DNA of 64,000 nt from JAPOUP01 sp026708635. GTDB lineage: Bacteria; Pseudomonadota; Alphaproteobacteria; Rhodobacterales; Rhodobacteraceae. Position numbers and translations under genes: made by a program. The DNA lies in contig OZ241336.1 in the NCBI GenBank assembly GCA_965200115.1, positions 2,976,001-3,040,000 on the forward strand, in the 5' to 3' direction. The notes under the pieces are model-generated. The model was not told the DNA's origin and searched no databases. It was given only the letters and a program-made list of their open reading frames with translations. This document shows positions 36,151 to 45,300 of the stretch, piece by piece; positions within the stretch are counted from its first letter, which is position 1; each line of letters begins with the position of its first letter.

Positions 36151-38169
36151 ATGAGCGATTTGCGGACTATCATCATTGACGGTCAGGAAGTCGCTGTCGA
36201 CGGCGCGATGACGCTTATCCAGGCCTGCGAGCAGGCCGGAATAGAGGTGCCGCGATTCTGCTACCATGAACGGCTGTCCATTGCCGGAAACTGCAGGATG
36301 TGTCTTGTCGAGGTTGTCGGTGGTCCGATGAAGCCCGCCGCCAGCTGTGGAATGCAGGTGCGCGACCTTCGGCCGGGGCCGGATGGCCAACCTCCGCAGG
36401 TAAGGACCAGATCCCCCATGGTCAGGAAAGCGCGTGAGGGCGTGATGGAATTCCTGCTTATAAACCATCCGCTTGACTGCCCGATCTGCGATCAGGGCGG
36501 CGAATGCGACCTGCAGGACCAAGCCATGGCCTACGGAGTCGACTTCAGCCGGTTCCGTGAACCGAAGCGCGCCGTTGATGACCTGGATCTCGGACCGCTG
36601 GTGGAAACCCACATGACGCGCTGCATTTCCTGCACCCGCTGCGTGCGGTTCACCACCGAAGTCGCGGGAAGCTCGCAGATGGGCCAGACGGGCAGGGGAG
36701 AGGACGCGGAGATAACGTCGTATCTCGGCGAGACGCTCAGTTCAAACCTCCAGGGAAACATCATCGATCTCTGTCCCGTCGGGGCCCTCACCAGCAAACC
36801 ATACGCTTTCACCGCCCGCCCCTGGGAGCTCACCAAGACCGAATCGATCGACGTGATGGACGCGCTGGGATCGAATATCCGCGTCGACTGCAAGGGACGT
36901 GAGGTCATGAGGTTCCTGCCGCGCAACAATGACGGTGTGAACGAGGAATGGATTTCCGACAAGACGCGCTTCGTCTGGGACGGTCTCCGACGGCAGCGGC
37001 TGGATCGTCCTTATGTCCGTGAGAACGGTAAGCTTAGGCCAGCCCCGTGGACGGAGGCCCTTGCCCGAGCGGCGGACGCCATGAAGGGCGGCAAGGTCAC
37101 CGGGCTCGTCGGCGACCTCGCGCCGGTCGAGGCCGCTTTTGCGCTGAGACAGCTGGTTGAACGCGATGGAGGTTCCGTCGAGTGCCGTATCGATGGGGCC
37201 AAGTTGCCGGCGGGAAACCGTTCAGCCTATGCCGGAACGGCTTCCATCGAGGATATCGATACGGCCAGGTCGATCCTGTTGGTCGGTACGAATCCACGGG
37301 ATGAGGCTCCCGTTCTCAACGCGCGGATCCGTAGGGCGTGGCTTTCCGGCGCCGATGTGTCGCTGATCGGAGAGTCGGTCGATTTGACCTACAGTTACAA
37401 ACATCTCGGAAGCGGGCGGGAGGCACTGGTCAGGATGGCGGATGCGGCCGGTTCCGGCGGATATCCGGTGCCGGATCTGGTCATCGTCGGTCAGGGAGCG
37501 CTGACCGGCGATGACGGCGAGGCGGTTCTGGGTCAGGTCATGGGGATTGCGTGGGCTTCGTCGGCCGGGCTGTTCGTACTGCACACCGCCGCCGCGCGCG
37601 TCGGTGCGCTGGACGTCGGCTGCGCCACCGAAGGCGGCATCGCCGCTGCCCTTGACGGTGCGAGCGCGGTTTACAGTCTCGGTGCGGACGAGATCGAAAT
37701 CCCCTCCGGGCCGACCGTCATCTACCAGGGCAGCCACGGTGACCGAGGCGCCCATAGGGCTGACATCATCCTGCCGGCCGCCGCGTATACCGAGGAGAAC
37801 GGGCTTTTCGTCAATACCGAAGGGCGGCCGCAGTTGGCCCTGAGGGCGAACCACCCGCCCGGTGAGGCCAAGGAAAACTGGGCCATCCTGCGGGCACTCA
37901 GCGCGACCCTTGGTGAGGCGCTGCCCTATGACACGCTGGCGCAGCTGCGCGGAAAGCTCGTGGAGGAGGTTCCGGTTCTTGCGGCGGTCGATCAGGTTCC
38001 GGAGAACGAGTGGAGGCCAATACCGCCCGAACGTCCGGGCGACGCCGATTTCCGCAACGCGGTCAGGGATTTCTACCTGACCAACCCGATCGCCCGTGCC
38101 TCGGCGCTGATGGCCGAACTGTCTGCCCGCGCCCGCCCGCGCACCGGGATTCCGGTCGCGGCGGAGTGA
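36151..38169 (+). CDS. nuoG: NADH-quinone oxidoreductase subunit G
   Basis: 672 residues from the ATG at 36151, with AGGA upstream. N-terminal ligands for N1b (CYHERLSIAGNCRMC), the N5 region (HPLDCPICDQGGECDLQ) and N4 (CISCTRCVRF, later CPVGAL) are all visible. A molybdopterin-oxidoreductase-like domain without cofactor ligands follows from about residue 220. It is shorter than the 900-residue enteric form, as usual for alphaproteobacteria. Confidence 0.97.
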   Translation: MSDLRTIIIDGQEVAVDGAMTLIQACEQAGIEVPRFCYHERLSIAGNCRMCLVEVVGGPMKPAASCGMQVRDLRPGPDGQPPQVRTRSPMVRKAREGVMEFLLINHPLDCPICDQGGECDLQDQAMAYGVDFSRFREPKRAVDDLDLGPLVETHMTRCISCTRCVRFTTEVAGSSQMGQTGRGEDAEITSYLGETLSSNLQGNIIDLCPVGALTSKPYAFTARPWELTKTESIDVMDALGSNIRVDCKGREVMRFLPRNNDGVNEEWISDKTRFVWDGLRRQRLDRPYVRENGKLRPAPWTEALARAADAMKGGKVTGLVGDLAPVEAAFALRQLVERDGGSVECRIDGAKLPAGNRSAYAGTASIEDIDTARSILLVGTNPRDEAPVLNARIRRAWLSGADVSLIGESVDLTYSYKHLGSGREALVRMADAAGSGGYPVPDLVIVGQGALTGDDGEAVLGQVMGIAWASSAGLFVLHTAAARVGALDVGCATEGGIAAALDGASAVYSLGADEIEIPSGPTVIYQGSHGDRGAHRADIILPAAAYTEENGLFVNTEGRPQLALRANHPPGEAKENWAILRALSATLGEALPYDTLAQLRGKLVEEVPVLAAVDQVPENEWRPIPPERPGDADFRNAVRDFYLTNPIARASALMAELSARARPRTGIPVAAE

Positions 38170-38370
38170 TGCCGATGGCCAGCAACCGCGGGAGCCGCAG
38201 GCCACCGACACCGCCCGTCCGCGGGCTGCCCGCCATGCGTGGCGAAAGCCCGGCCTCCCCGCGATCCCATTCGCTCCCCGGAATCTCTCGCCAGGAGGTT
38301 TCCCGTACCGTTTCGCATGCCGGAACCCGGCCGGAGACGGGACGGCGGCGCATCGCACGCACGAGGGGCC

Positions 38371-39408
38371 ATGACTGACTTCCTCTCCTCGGGTCTGGGC
38401 ATCGCCCTGGTCATCGTCGTCCAGTGCCTGCTGATGATCGGCTTCGTGATGATTTCGCTGCTCTTTCTGGTCTACGGCGACCGCAAGATCTGGGCCGCCG
38501 TCCAGATGCGCAGGGGACCCAACGTCGTAGGCGCGTACGGACTGCTGCAGTCGGTTGCCGATGTGCTGAAATACGTGGTCAAGGAAGTTGTGGTTCCCGC
38601 GGGAGCGGATCGGGCGGTCTTCATGCTGGCTCCCCTGGTCTCGTTCACGCTCGCTCTTGTCGCCTGGGCGGTCATCCCCTTCAGCGACACCTGGGTACTC
38701 GCCAACATAAACGTCGCCATTTTGTATGTATTCGCGATTTCCTCCCTCGAAGTCTACGGCGTGATCATGGGCGGCTGGGCGTCAAACTCCAAGTACCCTT
38801 TTCTGGGATCGCTCAGATCGGCCGCGCAGATGATCAGCTATGAGGTTTCCATAGGCTTCATCATCGTCGGTGTCATAATTTCCACCGGTTCGCTTAACCT
38901 CGGTGATATCGTTCGCGCGCAGGACGGTACTTATGGACTGTTCAGTTGGTACTGGCTGCCTCACCTCCCGATGGTGTTGCTCTTCTTCGTCAGTGCCCTC
39001 GCCGAGACCAACCGTCCGCCGTTCGATCTGCCCGAGGCGGAATCGGAGCTTGTGGCGGGATATCAGGTCGAATACTCATCGACTCCTTTCCTGCTGTTCA
39101 TGGCGGGAGAATACATCGCCATCTTCCTGATGTGCGCCCTGATCAGCCTTCTTTTCTTCGGCGGCTGGCTTTCGCCGATCCCGTGGCTGGCCGACGGCCC
39201 GCTGTGGATGGTGGCGAAGATGGTGTTCTTCTTTTTCCTCTTCGCGATGGTGAAAGCGATCGTACCGCGCTATCGTTATGACCAGCTTATGCGGTTGGGA
39301 TGGAAGGTGTTTCTGCCGACGTCGATCGCCTGGGTGGTGATCGTGGCGTTTTTCGCGCAGTTCGGGGCGTTCGGCGGCGCCTACGCGCGCTGGACACTTG
39401 GAGGTTAG
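38371..39408 (+). CDS. nuoH: NADH-quinone oxidoreductase subunit H
   Basis: 345 residues from the ATG at 38371; the frame is open upstream to 38239, but that part is Arg/Pro-rich and unlike NuoH. Eight membrane helices, with GDRKIWAAVQMRRGPNVVGAYG, the quinone-site loop AETNRPPFDLPEAESELVAGY and RYRYDQLMRLGWK, define the subunit joining the Q module to the proton pumps. Confidence 0.97.
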   Translation: MTDFLSSGLGIALVIVVQCLLMIGFVMISLLFLVYGDRKIWAAVQMRRGPNVVGAYGLLQSVADVLKYVVKEVVVPAGADRAVFMLAPLVSFTLALVAWAVIPFSDTWVLANINVAILYVFAISSLEVYGVIMGGWASNSKYPFLGSLRSAAQMISYEVSIGFIIVGVIISTGSLNLGDIVRAQDGTYGLFSWYWLPHLPMVLLFFVSALAETNRPPFDLPEAESELVAGYQVEYSSTPFLLFMAGEYIAIFLMCALISLLFFGGWLSPIPWLADGPLWMVAKMVFFFFLFAMVKAIVPRYRYDQLMRLGWKVFLPTSIAWVVIVAFFAQFGAFGGAYARWTLGG

Positions 39409-39560
39409 GCACTTGGAGGCTGAGCCATGCGGAGAACCACCGGTCCGGAGCGACCGCCTGCCGGATACGGCTGTCCCGGGATTGGACCCGGACCGCGGGA
39501 CGGAACTGGACGCGAATGGCGCGCCGACGCGCGTTCCGGTCGCGCGGTAGGAGCGCCGGG

Positions 39561-40055
39561 ATGAGGCAGGTCGACTGGATCCGCGCGGGAAAGTACTTCC
39601 TGCTCTGGGACTTTCTCAAGGGATTCACCCTTGGAATGAGGTATTTTCTGGCGCCGAAAGCGACGGTGAATTATCCGCACGAGAAAGGCCCCTTAAGCCC
39701 CAGGTTCCGCGGTGAGCACGCGCTCCGGCGCTATCCGAACGGTGAGGAACGCTGCATCGCCTGCAAGCTATGCGAGGCTATCTGTCCGGCGCAGGCAATC
39801 ACCATAGACGCGGAGCCGCGGGAGGACGGTAGTCGCCGCACGACGCGCTATGACATCGACATGACGAAATGCATTTACTGTGGCTTCTGCCAGGAAGCGT
39901 GTCCGGTTGACGCGATCGTGGAAGGCCCGAATTTCGAATTCGCCGCCGAAACCCGGGAGGAGCTGTTCTACACCAAGGAAAAGCTGCTGGAGAACGGTGA
40001 GCGCTGGGAGGCCGAGATCGCCCGCAACCTTGAAATGGACGCACCTTACCGATGA
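39561..40055 (+). CDS. nuoI: NADH-quinone oxidoreductase subunit I
   Basis: 164 residues from the ATG at 39561; the longer open frame from 39300 overlaps nuoH and is not real. Two CxxCxxCxxxCP motifs (CIACKLCEAICP and CIYCGFCQEACP) carry the 4Fe-4S clusters N6a and N6b. Its stop overlaps the start of the next gene (ATGA). Confidence 0.97.
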   Translation: MRQVDWIRAGKYFLLWDFLKGFTLGMRYFLAPKATVNYPHEKGPLSPRFRGEHALRRYPNGEERCIACKLCEAICPAQAITIDAEPREDGSRRTTRYDIDMTKCIYCGFCQEACPVDAIVEGPNFEFAAETREELFYTKEKLLENGERWEAEIARNLEMDAPYR

Positions 40056-40456
40056 CCGATACACCGAAAAACCCGTTCGATGATCTGATCAAGCTTGGCA
40101 GTGGCTGGGCCAAAGCCATGGCCCCGACGATGGAGCGGATCGATCCCGCCGCCATAGAGAAAATGTGGCCAACCATGCCCGGGGAGGTTATGGAGGCTTT
40201 TTTCGGAAAGACGCTGAATCCTGACGGGCTGAGCGCGAAGGATAGGCTGCTGCTGACGCTGATGGGACTGACCGTCATCGGCGCCAACGCGGAGCCCCAG
40301 ATCAGGATGACGGTGCGCCACGCACGCATCGCCGGAGCGACGGATCGGGAGATCGACGAAACGATCGCGCTTGCGGGAATGTTCGGTGGCGCACCGGCCA
40401 TGGCCAAGGCGATGCAACTCGCGTCCGAGGCGCGCGACGGCGAGGAGGGGGAGTGA
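40052..40456 (+). CDS. Carboxymuconolactone decarboxylase-like protein in nuo operon
   Basis: 134 residues, all-helical. FGKTLNPDGLSAKDRLLLTLMGLTVIG and the following HARIAGATDREIDETIALAGMFGGAPAMAKAM are the core of the CMD/AhpD-like family. The CxxC pair of AhpD is absent, so peroxidase activity is unlikely. It is translationally coupled on both sides, to nuoI by ATGA and to nuoJ by a GTGA-type overlap. The same gene occupies the same slot in Rhodobacterales as I recall. Its role with complex I is unknown. Confidence 0.82.
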   Translation: MTDTPKNPFDDLIKLGSGWAKAMAPTMERIDPAAIEKMWPTMPGEVMEAFFGKTLNPDGLSAKDRLLLTLMGLTVIGANAEPQIRMTVRHARIAGATDREIDETIALAGMFGGAPAMAKAMQLASEARDGEEGE

Positions 40457-41076
40457 CAGCGTTGGGAGTCGCGGACCTCGCCTTCTACGCGTTCTCGGCG
40501 GTGTCGGTCTCCGCCGGCCTGATGACGGTGACGGCCCGTAATCCGGTGCATTCGGTGCTCTGGCTGATACTGGCGTTCCTGAGCGCCGCCGGCCTGTTCG
40601 TGCTGCTGGGCGCCGAGTTCGTGGCGATGCTGTTGATCATCGTATATGTGGGCGCCGTGGCCGTGCTGTTTCTGTTCGTGGTCATGATGCTCGATGTGGA
40701 TTTCGCGGAATTGAAAGCGGAAATGGCGCAATACCTTCCGCTTGCGCTCCTGGTCGGTGTCGTGCTCCTGATGGAACTAGGCCTTGTCATCGGGACATGG
40801 ACCTATTCAGAGCATGCGGTGGGACTTCGCGCCGCGGTGACGCCATCCGTATCGGAGGCACATAACACGGCGGCTCTCGGAAGGCTGCTTTATGACGATT
40901 ATCTCTTGCCTTTCCAGTTGGCTGGTCTGGTCCTGCTGGTTGCGATGGTAGGAGCGATCGTGCTGACCCTCAGGCATAGGGTGAATATCAAGCGACAGGA
41001 TATCATAGCCCAGATCTACCGTGATCCAGCTTCCGCGGTTCAGGTCAGGGACGTCAAGCCGGGGCAGGGGATATGA
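40453..41076 (+). CDS. nuoJ: NADH-quinone oxidoreductase subunit J
   Basis: 207 residues with a GTG start overlapping the upstream stop. Five membrane helices, with ARNPVHSVLWLILAF and the pi-bulge-containing third helix LLIIVYVGAVAVLFLFVVMML characteristic of NuoJ. Confidence 0.96.
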   Translation: MTALGVADLAFYAFSAVSVSAGLMTVTARNPVHSVLWLILAFLSAAGLFVLLGAEFVAMLLIIVYVGAVAVLFLFVVMMLDVDFAELKAEMAQYLPLALLVGVVLLMELGLVIGTWTYSEHAVGLRAAVTPSVSEAHNTAALGRLLYDDYLLPFQLAGLVLLVAMVGAIVLTLRHRVNIKRQDIIAQIYRDPASAVQVRDVKPGQGI

Positions 41077-41322
41077 CCGATCCACGTAAAGTGACGGGCC
41101 TGCGGAGATCCCTATGACGGCAGGTGCGGGAACGGTGAGGCCTTGGGACGGTATGTGTCCGTCTTGGGGAATGGGATCGGGAGCCGAATGGCGGGTTTCT
41201 CGGGGTCTGTCGGGCGGCGGGCGGCGATCCGGGGCCAATGCCTTTCCGGTGCGTTGTTCCCGCCGGACCCGTCGCGGGCATGCATTCCGACAGACCTCGA
41301 CCGCGCCGTTCGGAGAGCGCGA

Positions 41323-41628
41323 ATGATCGGTCTGGAGCATTATCTGACCGTTGCCGCGGCTCTTTTGGTCATCGGGATATTCGGAATATTCCTCAATCGG
41401 AAAAACGTTATCGTTCTGTTGATGTCCATCGAGTTGATTCTGCTCGCAGTCAACATCAACCTTGTCGCCTTTTCCAGTTTTCTCGGTGATCTGGTCGGCC
41501 AGATATTCACCTTGTTCGTTCTGACCGTCGCCGCCGCTGAGGCTGCCATCGGCCTCGCGATCCTGGTCTGTTTTTTCCGCAACAGGGGCACGATCGACGT
41601 TGAGGACGTTAATGTGATGAAGGGGTAG
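41323..41628 (+). CDS. nuoK: NADH-quinone oxidoreductase subunit K
   Basis: 101 residues from the ATG at 41323. Three membrane helices with the conserved Glu residues in LLMSIELILLAVNIN and AAAEAAIGLAI that form part of the proton path. It is separated from nuoJ by 246 bases, unusually loose for these two subunits. Confidence 0.96.
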   Translation: MIGLEHYLTVAAALLVIGIFGIFLNRKNVIVLLMSIELILLAVNINLVAFSSFLGDLVGQIFTLFVLTVAAAEAAIGLAILVCFFRNRGTIDVEDVNVMKG

Positions 41629-41634
41629 GAGTTC

Positions 41635-43746
41635 ATGGAGGCCACCATCGTACTCGCCCCCCTGGTCGGCGCGATCCTCTGCGGTTTCGGGTGGAGGGTG
41701 ACCGGCGAGGCGGCCGCGCAGTGGATAGCGACAGGGCTGCTTTTCCTTTCCTGCCTGCTGAGTTGGGCCGTATTCTTCGGTTTCGATGGCGAGACCCAGC
41801 GGATCGTCATAATGCGGTTCATCGAATCGGGAAGCCTCGCAACGGACTGGGCGATCCGACTGGATCGGCTGACCGCGATCATGCTGGTTGTGGTGACGAC
41901 GGTTTCCGCGCTCGTCCATCTCTACAGCTTCGGCTATATGGCGGACGACGGCAACTTCCGCGAGGGCGAGAGCTACCGACCGCGGTTCTTCGCGTATCTG
42001 TCTTTCTTCACGTTCGCGATGCTTGCGCTGGTGACATCCGATAACCTCGTACAGATGTTTTTCGGTTGGGAGGGTGTTGGTGTCGCCTCGTATCTCCTGA
42101 TCGGATTTTACTTTCGCAGGTCCAGCGCCAACTCCGCGGCGATCAAGGCGTTCGTGGTCAATCGGGTGGGAGATTTCGGGTTCGTGTTGGGCATTTGCGC
42201 ACTCTTTCTTTTGACCGATTCGATATCCATGGACGTCATATTCGAGAAGGCGCCGGAACTGGCCGAGACACGGATTCCCTTCCTGTGGACGGACTGGAAC
42301 GCCGCCAATCTGGCGGCCTTCCTTTTATTTGTCGGCGCGATGGGAAAGTCCGCCCAGCTGTTCCTACACACCTGGCTGCCGGACGCGATGGAAGGTCCGA
42401 CACCGGTCTCGGCATTGATCCATGCGGCGACAATGGTGACAGCGGGCGTGTTCCTCATCTGTCGTATGTCGCCGGTGATGGAATTCGCGCCGGAGGCAAA
42501 GACCTTCGTCGTCTACATCGGCGCTCTTACCGCGTTTTTTGCGGCTACGGTGGGGTTGGTCCAGAACGATATCAAGCGGGTGATCGCCTATTCAACCTGC
42601 TCGCAGCTTGGATACATGTTCGTCGCCGCCGGCGTCGGCGTCTATTCGGTAGCCATGTTTCACCTGTTCACCCACGCTTTTTTCAAGGCGATGCTGTTTC
42701 TCGGGGCGGGATCGGTGATCCATGCGATGCATCATGAACAGGACATGAGGAACTACGGAGGCCTGAGAGACAGGATTCCGTACACTTTCCTTGCGATGAT
42801 GGTGGGTACGCTGGCCATTACCGGCGTCGGCGTTCCTCTTACGCATATCGGCTTCGCGGGTTTTCTCTCCAAGGACGCGGTCATCGAAAGCGCCTGGGGT
42901 GCGCAGACGGGCGCCGCTGGCCTCGCGTTCTGGCTCCTGGTTGTGGCTGCCGTGTTCACGAGCTTTTATTCGTGGCGATTGATGTTCATGACCTTTTACG
43001 GCGAGCCGCGTGGCGACGGGCATGCGCATGAACACGCCCATGAAAGTCCGTGGACCATGCTCGCGCCCCTCGGGGCGCTCGCGTTGGGCGCGGCTTTCGC
43101 CGGTATGTTCTGGTTTGGGCAGTTCTTCGGTGACCATGAGACCGTTGACGGGTTCTTCGGTATCCCCCCGCATCATGACCTGGCGGAACATGGCGCGGGC
43201 GACGATCATGGCGTGGATGGCCATGGACCGATCAAGGAAGCGGACGGCGGTACCGATGCCGGGAATGCGGGAAAGGCCGCTGGATGGGCACCGGGACAGG
43301 GAGCTTTGTTCTCGCATCCGGACAACCATGTGATGGACCGGGCTCACCATGCGCCCGCGTGGGTGAAACTCGCGCCGTTCATCGCCATGCTACTCGGATT
43401 TGCCACAGCCTGGCTGTTTTATATCCGCAGACCGGATCTGCCGGGCAGGCTGGCCGAAAACCAGCGCCCGCTCTATCTTTTCCTGCGCAACAAGTGGTAT
43501 TTCGATGAGATGTTCGACGCGGCGTTCGTGCGTCCCGCGCGATCGATCGCCCGCGTTCTGTGGCGGCGCGGCGACGGTGGCGTGATTGACGGCACCATCA
43601 ACGGACTCGCGATGGGTATCGTACCGTTCCTGACGTCGGTCACGGTTCGGGCGCAGTCCGGCTATATCTTCACCTACGCCTTCGCCATGGTGGTCGGGAT
43701 CGTGGGCCTCGTCACGTGGATGATGCTCGCCGGCGGGACGAACTGA
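41635..43746 (+). CDS. nuoL: NADH-quinone oxidoreductase subunit L
   Basis: 703 residues. The antiporter-like core shows FFGWEGVGVASYLLIGFYF, the lysine helix region FVGAMGKSAQLFLHTWLPDAMEGPTPVSALIHAATMV and the C-terminal lateral helix. A His/Asp/Gly-rich loop (about residues 460-565: GHAHEHAHES, HHDLAEHGAGDDHGVDGHGP) is inserted between late helices. The start is 6 bases after nuoK; the stop overlaps nuoM. Confidence 0.97.
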   Translation: MEATIVLAPLVGAILCGFGWRVTGEAAAQWIATGLLFLSCLLSWAVFFGFDGETQRIVIMRFIESGSLATDWAIRLDRLTAIMLVVVTTVSALVHLYSFGYMADDGNFREGESYRPRFFAYLSFFTFAMLALVTSDNLVQMFFGWEGVGVASYLLIGFYFRRSSANSAAIKAFVVNRVGDFGFVLGICALFLLTDSISMDVIFEKAPELAETRIPFLWTDWNAANLAAFLLFVGAMGKSAQLFLHTWLPDAMEGPTPVSALIHAATMVTAGVFLICRMSPVMEFAPEAKTFVVYIGALTAFFAATVGLVQNDIKRVIAYSTCSQLGYMFVAAGVGVYSVAMFHLFTHAFFKAMLFLGAGSVIHAMHHEQDMRNYGGLRDRIPYTFLAMMVGTLAITGVGVPLTHIGFAGFLSKDAVIESAWGAQTGAAGLAFWLLVVAAVFTSFYSWRLMFMTFYGEPRGDGHAHEHAHESPWTMLAPLGALALGAAFAGMFWFGQFFGDHETVDGFFGIPPHHDLAEHGAGDDHGVDGHGPIKEADGGTDAGNAGKAAGWAPGQGALFSHPDNHVMDRAHHAPAWVKLAPFIAMLLGFATAWLFYIRRPDLPGRLAENQRPLYLFLRNKWYFDEMFDAAFVRPARSIARVLWRRGDGGVIDGTINGLAMGIVPFLTSVTVRAQSGYIFTYAFAMVVGIVGLVTWMMLAGGTN

Positions 43747-45299
43747 TGGAGAACGTCCTTTCCATCGTGACTTTCCTGCCGGTCACGGCGGCGGGAATTC
43801 TGGCGCTGTTCCTGCGGGGGGATGACGAACCGGCCCGGCGAAACGCCAGATGGCTGGCTCTGACCGCGACCTCGGTGACATTCGTCATCTCGCTGTTCCT
43901 GATCGCGAATTTCGAGCCCGGCGATACCGGATTCCAGTTCGTGGAGGAACGCGAGTGGCTGCTGGGGCTAAAATACAGGATGGGTATTGACGGTATCTCG
44001 ATGCCGTTCGTGATGCTGACCACCTTCCTGATGCCGGTTACGATCATCGCCTGCTGGGGCGTAACGCACCGCGTGAAGGATTACATGATCGCCTTCCTGA
44101 CGCTGGAGACGCTGATGATCGGCGTCTTCACGTCACTCGACCTCGTTTTGTTCTACGTTTTTTTCGAGGGTGGCCTGATCCCGATGTTCCTGATCATTGG
44201 CATCTGGGGAGGTAGGGAGCGCATCTATGCCGCCTTCAAGTTCTTTCTCTACACTTTTCTCGGTTCGGTGCTGATGTTGGTGGCGATGATCGCGATGTAC
44301 CAGGATGCGGGAACGACGGATATCCGGGCGCTTATGGTGCATGGTTTCGCTTCCGACGGTCTTAAGGTGCTTGGAATCAATGTCCTGGGTGGTCTTCAGA
44401 CGCTCCTGTGGCTCGCGTTTTTCGCGAGCTTCGCCGTCAAGATGCCGATGTGGCCGGTGCATACCTGGCTGCCCGACGCCCATGTCCAGGCACCGACCGC
44501 GGGTTCGGTGGTGCTGGCGGCGATCTTGCTGAAAATGGGCGGCTATGGGTTCCTGCGGTTCTCCTTTCCGATGTTTCCGGTCGCGTCCGAACTGCTGGCG
44601 CCGATGGTTCTGTGGCTGAGCGCCATCGCCATCGTCTACACCTCGCTGGTCGCTCTGGCCCAGGAGGACATGAAAAAGCTGATTGCCTATTCCTCGGTCG
44701 CTCATATGGGCTATGTAACGGCGGGCATTTTCTCGGCGAACCGGCAGGGAATCGACGGCGCCATCTTCCAGATGATCAGCCACGGTTTCATTTCCGGAGC
44801 GTTGTTCCTGTGCGTGGGCGTGATCTACGACCGGATGCATACACGCGCGATCGATGCATACGGTGGCCTGGTCAGCCGGATGCCGGCCTACGCGTTGATC
44901 TTCATGCTGTTCACCCTGGCCAATGTCGGCCTGCCCGGTACATCCGGGTTCATCGGTGAGTTCCTGACGCTGATGGGTATCTTCCAGGCCAATACATGGG
45001 TCGCCGCCCTGGCCGCGACGGGTGTGATCCTGAGCGCGGCCTACGCTCTCTGGCTATATCGCCGCGTGATGATGGGGGAACTGGTCCGGGAAGCGTTGAA
45101 GTCGATCACGGACCTGAGCTGGCGGGAGCGCTTGGTCTTCGCGCCTCTGGTGGCCATGACGCTTCTGCTAGGCGTTTACCCAAGCGTGGTGACCGACATT
45201 ATCGGCCCGTCCGTTGAGGCGCTGGTGGCCGGGCATGATGCGGCTGTCGCTGAATGGTCCGAAAGCCCGCTCCGGGTCGCCGAAAGGACGGGCCGTTGA
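43746..45299 (+). CDS. nuoM: NADH-quinone oxidoreductase subunit M
   Basis: 517 residues from the ATG at 43746 overlapping the nuoL stop. The antiporter-like fold is shown by FVFFEGGLIPMFLIIGIWGG, FASFAVKMPMWPVHTWLPDAHVQAPTAGSV and the discontinuous helix region SSVAHMGYVTAGIFS. Confidence 0.97.
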   Translation: MENVLSIVTFLPVTAAGILALFLRGDDEPARRNARWLALTATSVTFVISLFLIANFEPGDTGFQFVEEREWLLGLKYRMGIDGISMPFVMLTTFLMPVTIIACWGVTHRVKDYMIAFLTLETLMIGVFTSLDLVLFYVFFEGGLIPMFLIIGIWGGRERIYAAFKFFLYTFLGSVLMLVAMIAMYQDAGTTDIRALMVHGFASDGLKVLGINVLGGLQTLLWLAFFASFAVKMPMWPVHTWLPDAHVQAPTAGSVVLAAILLKMGGYGFLRFSFPMFPVASELLAPMVLWLSAIAIVYTSLVALAQEDMKKLIAYSSVAHMGYVTAGIFSANRQGIDGAIFQMISHGFISGALFLCVGVIYDRMHTRAIDAYGGLVSRMPAYALIFMLFTLANVGLPGTSGFIGEFLTLMGIFQANTWVAALAATGVILSAAYALWLYRRVMMGELVREALKSITDLSWRERLVFAPLVAMTLLLGVYPSVVTDIIGPSVEALVAGHDAAVAEWSESPLRVAERTGR

Positions 45300-45300
45300 C

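Noticed and set aside
38169..38378. 69-codon ORF overlapping the nuoG stop and nuoH start
   Set aside because: Overlaps look operon-like, but the protein is Arg/Pro/Ser-rich low-complexity sequence without helices or motifs. The gap between nuoG and nuoH is probably a leader.
39395..39419. CACTTGGAGG repeated with a 15-base period at the nuoH stop
   Set aside because: A two-copy tandem repeat that duplicates a ribosome-site-like sequence; no gene start follows at the right distance, so it is likely a chance small duplication.
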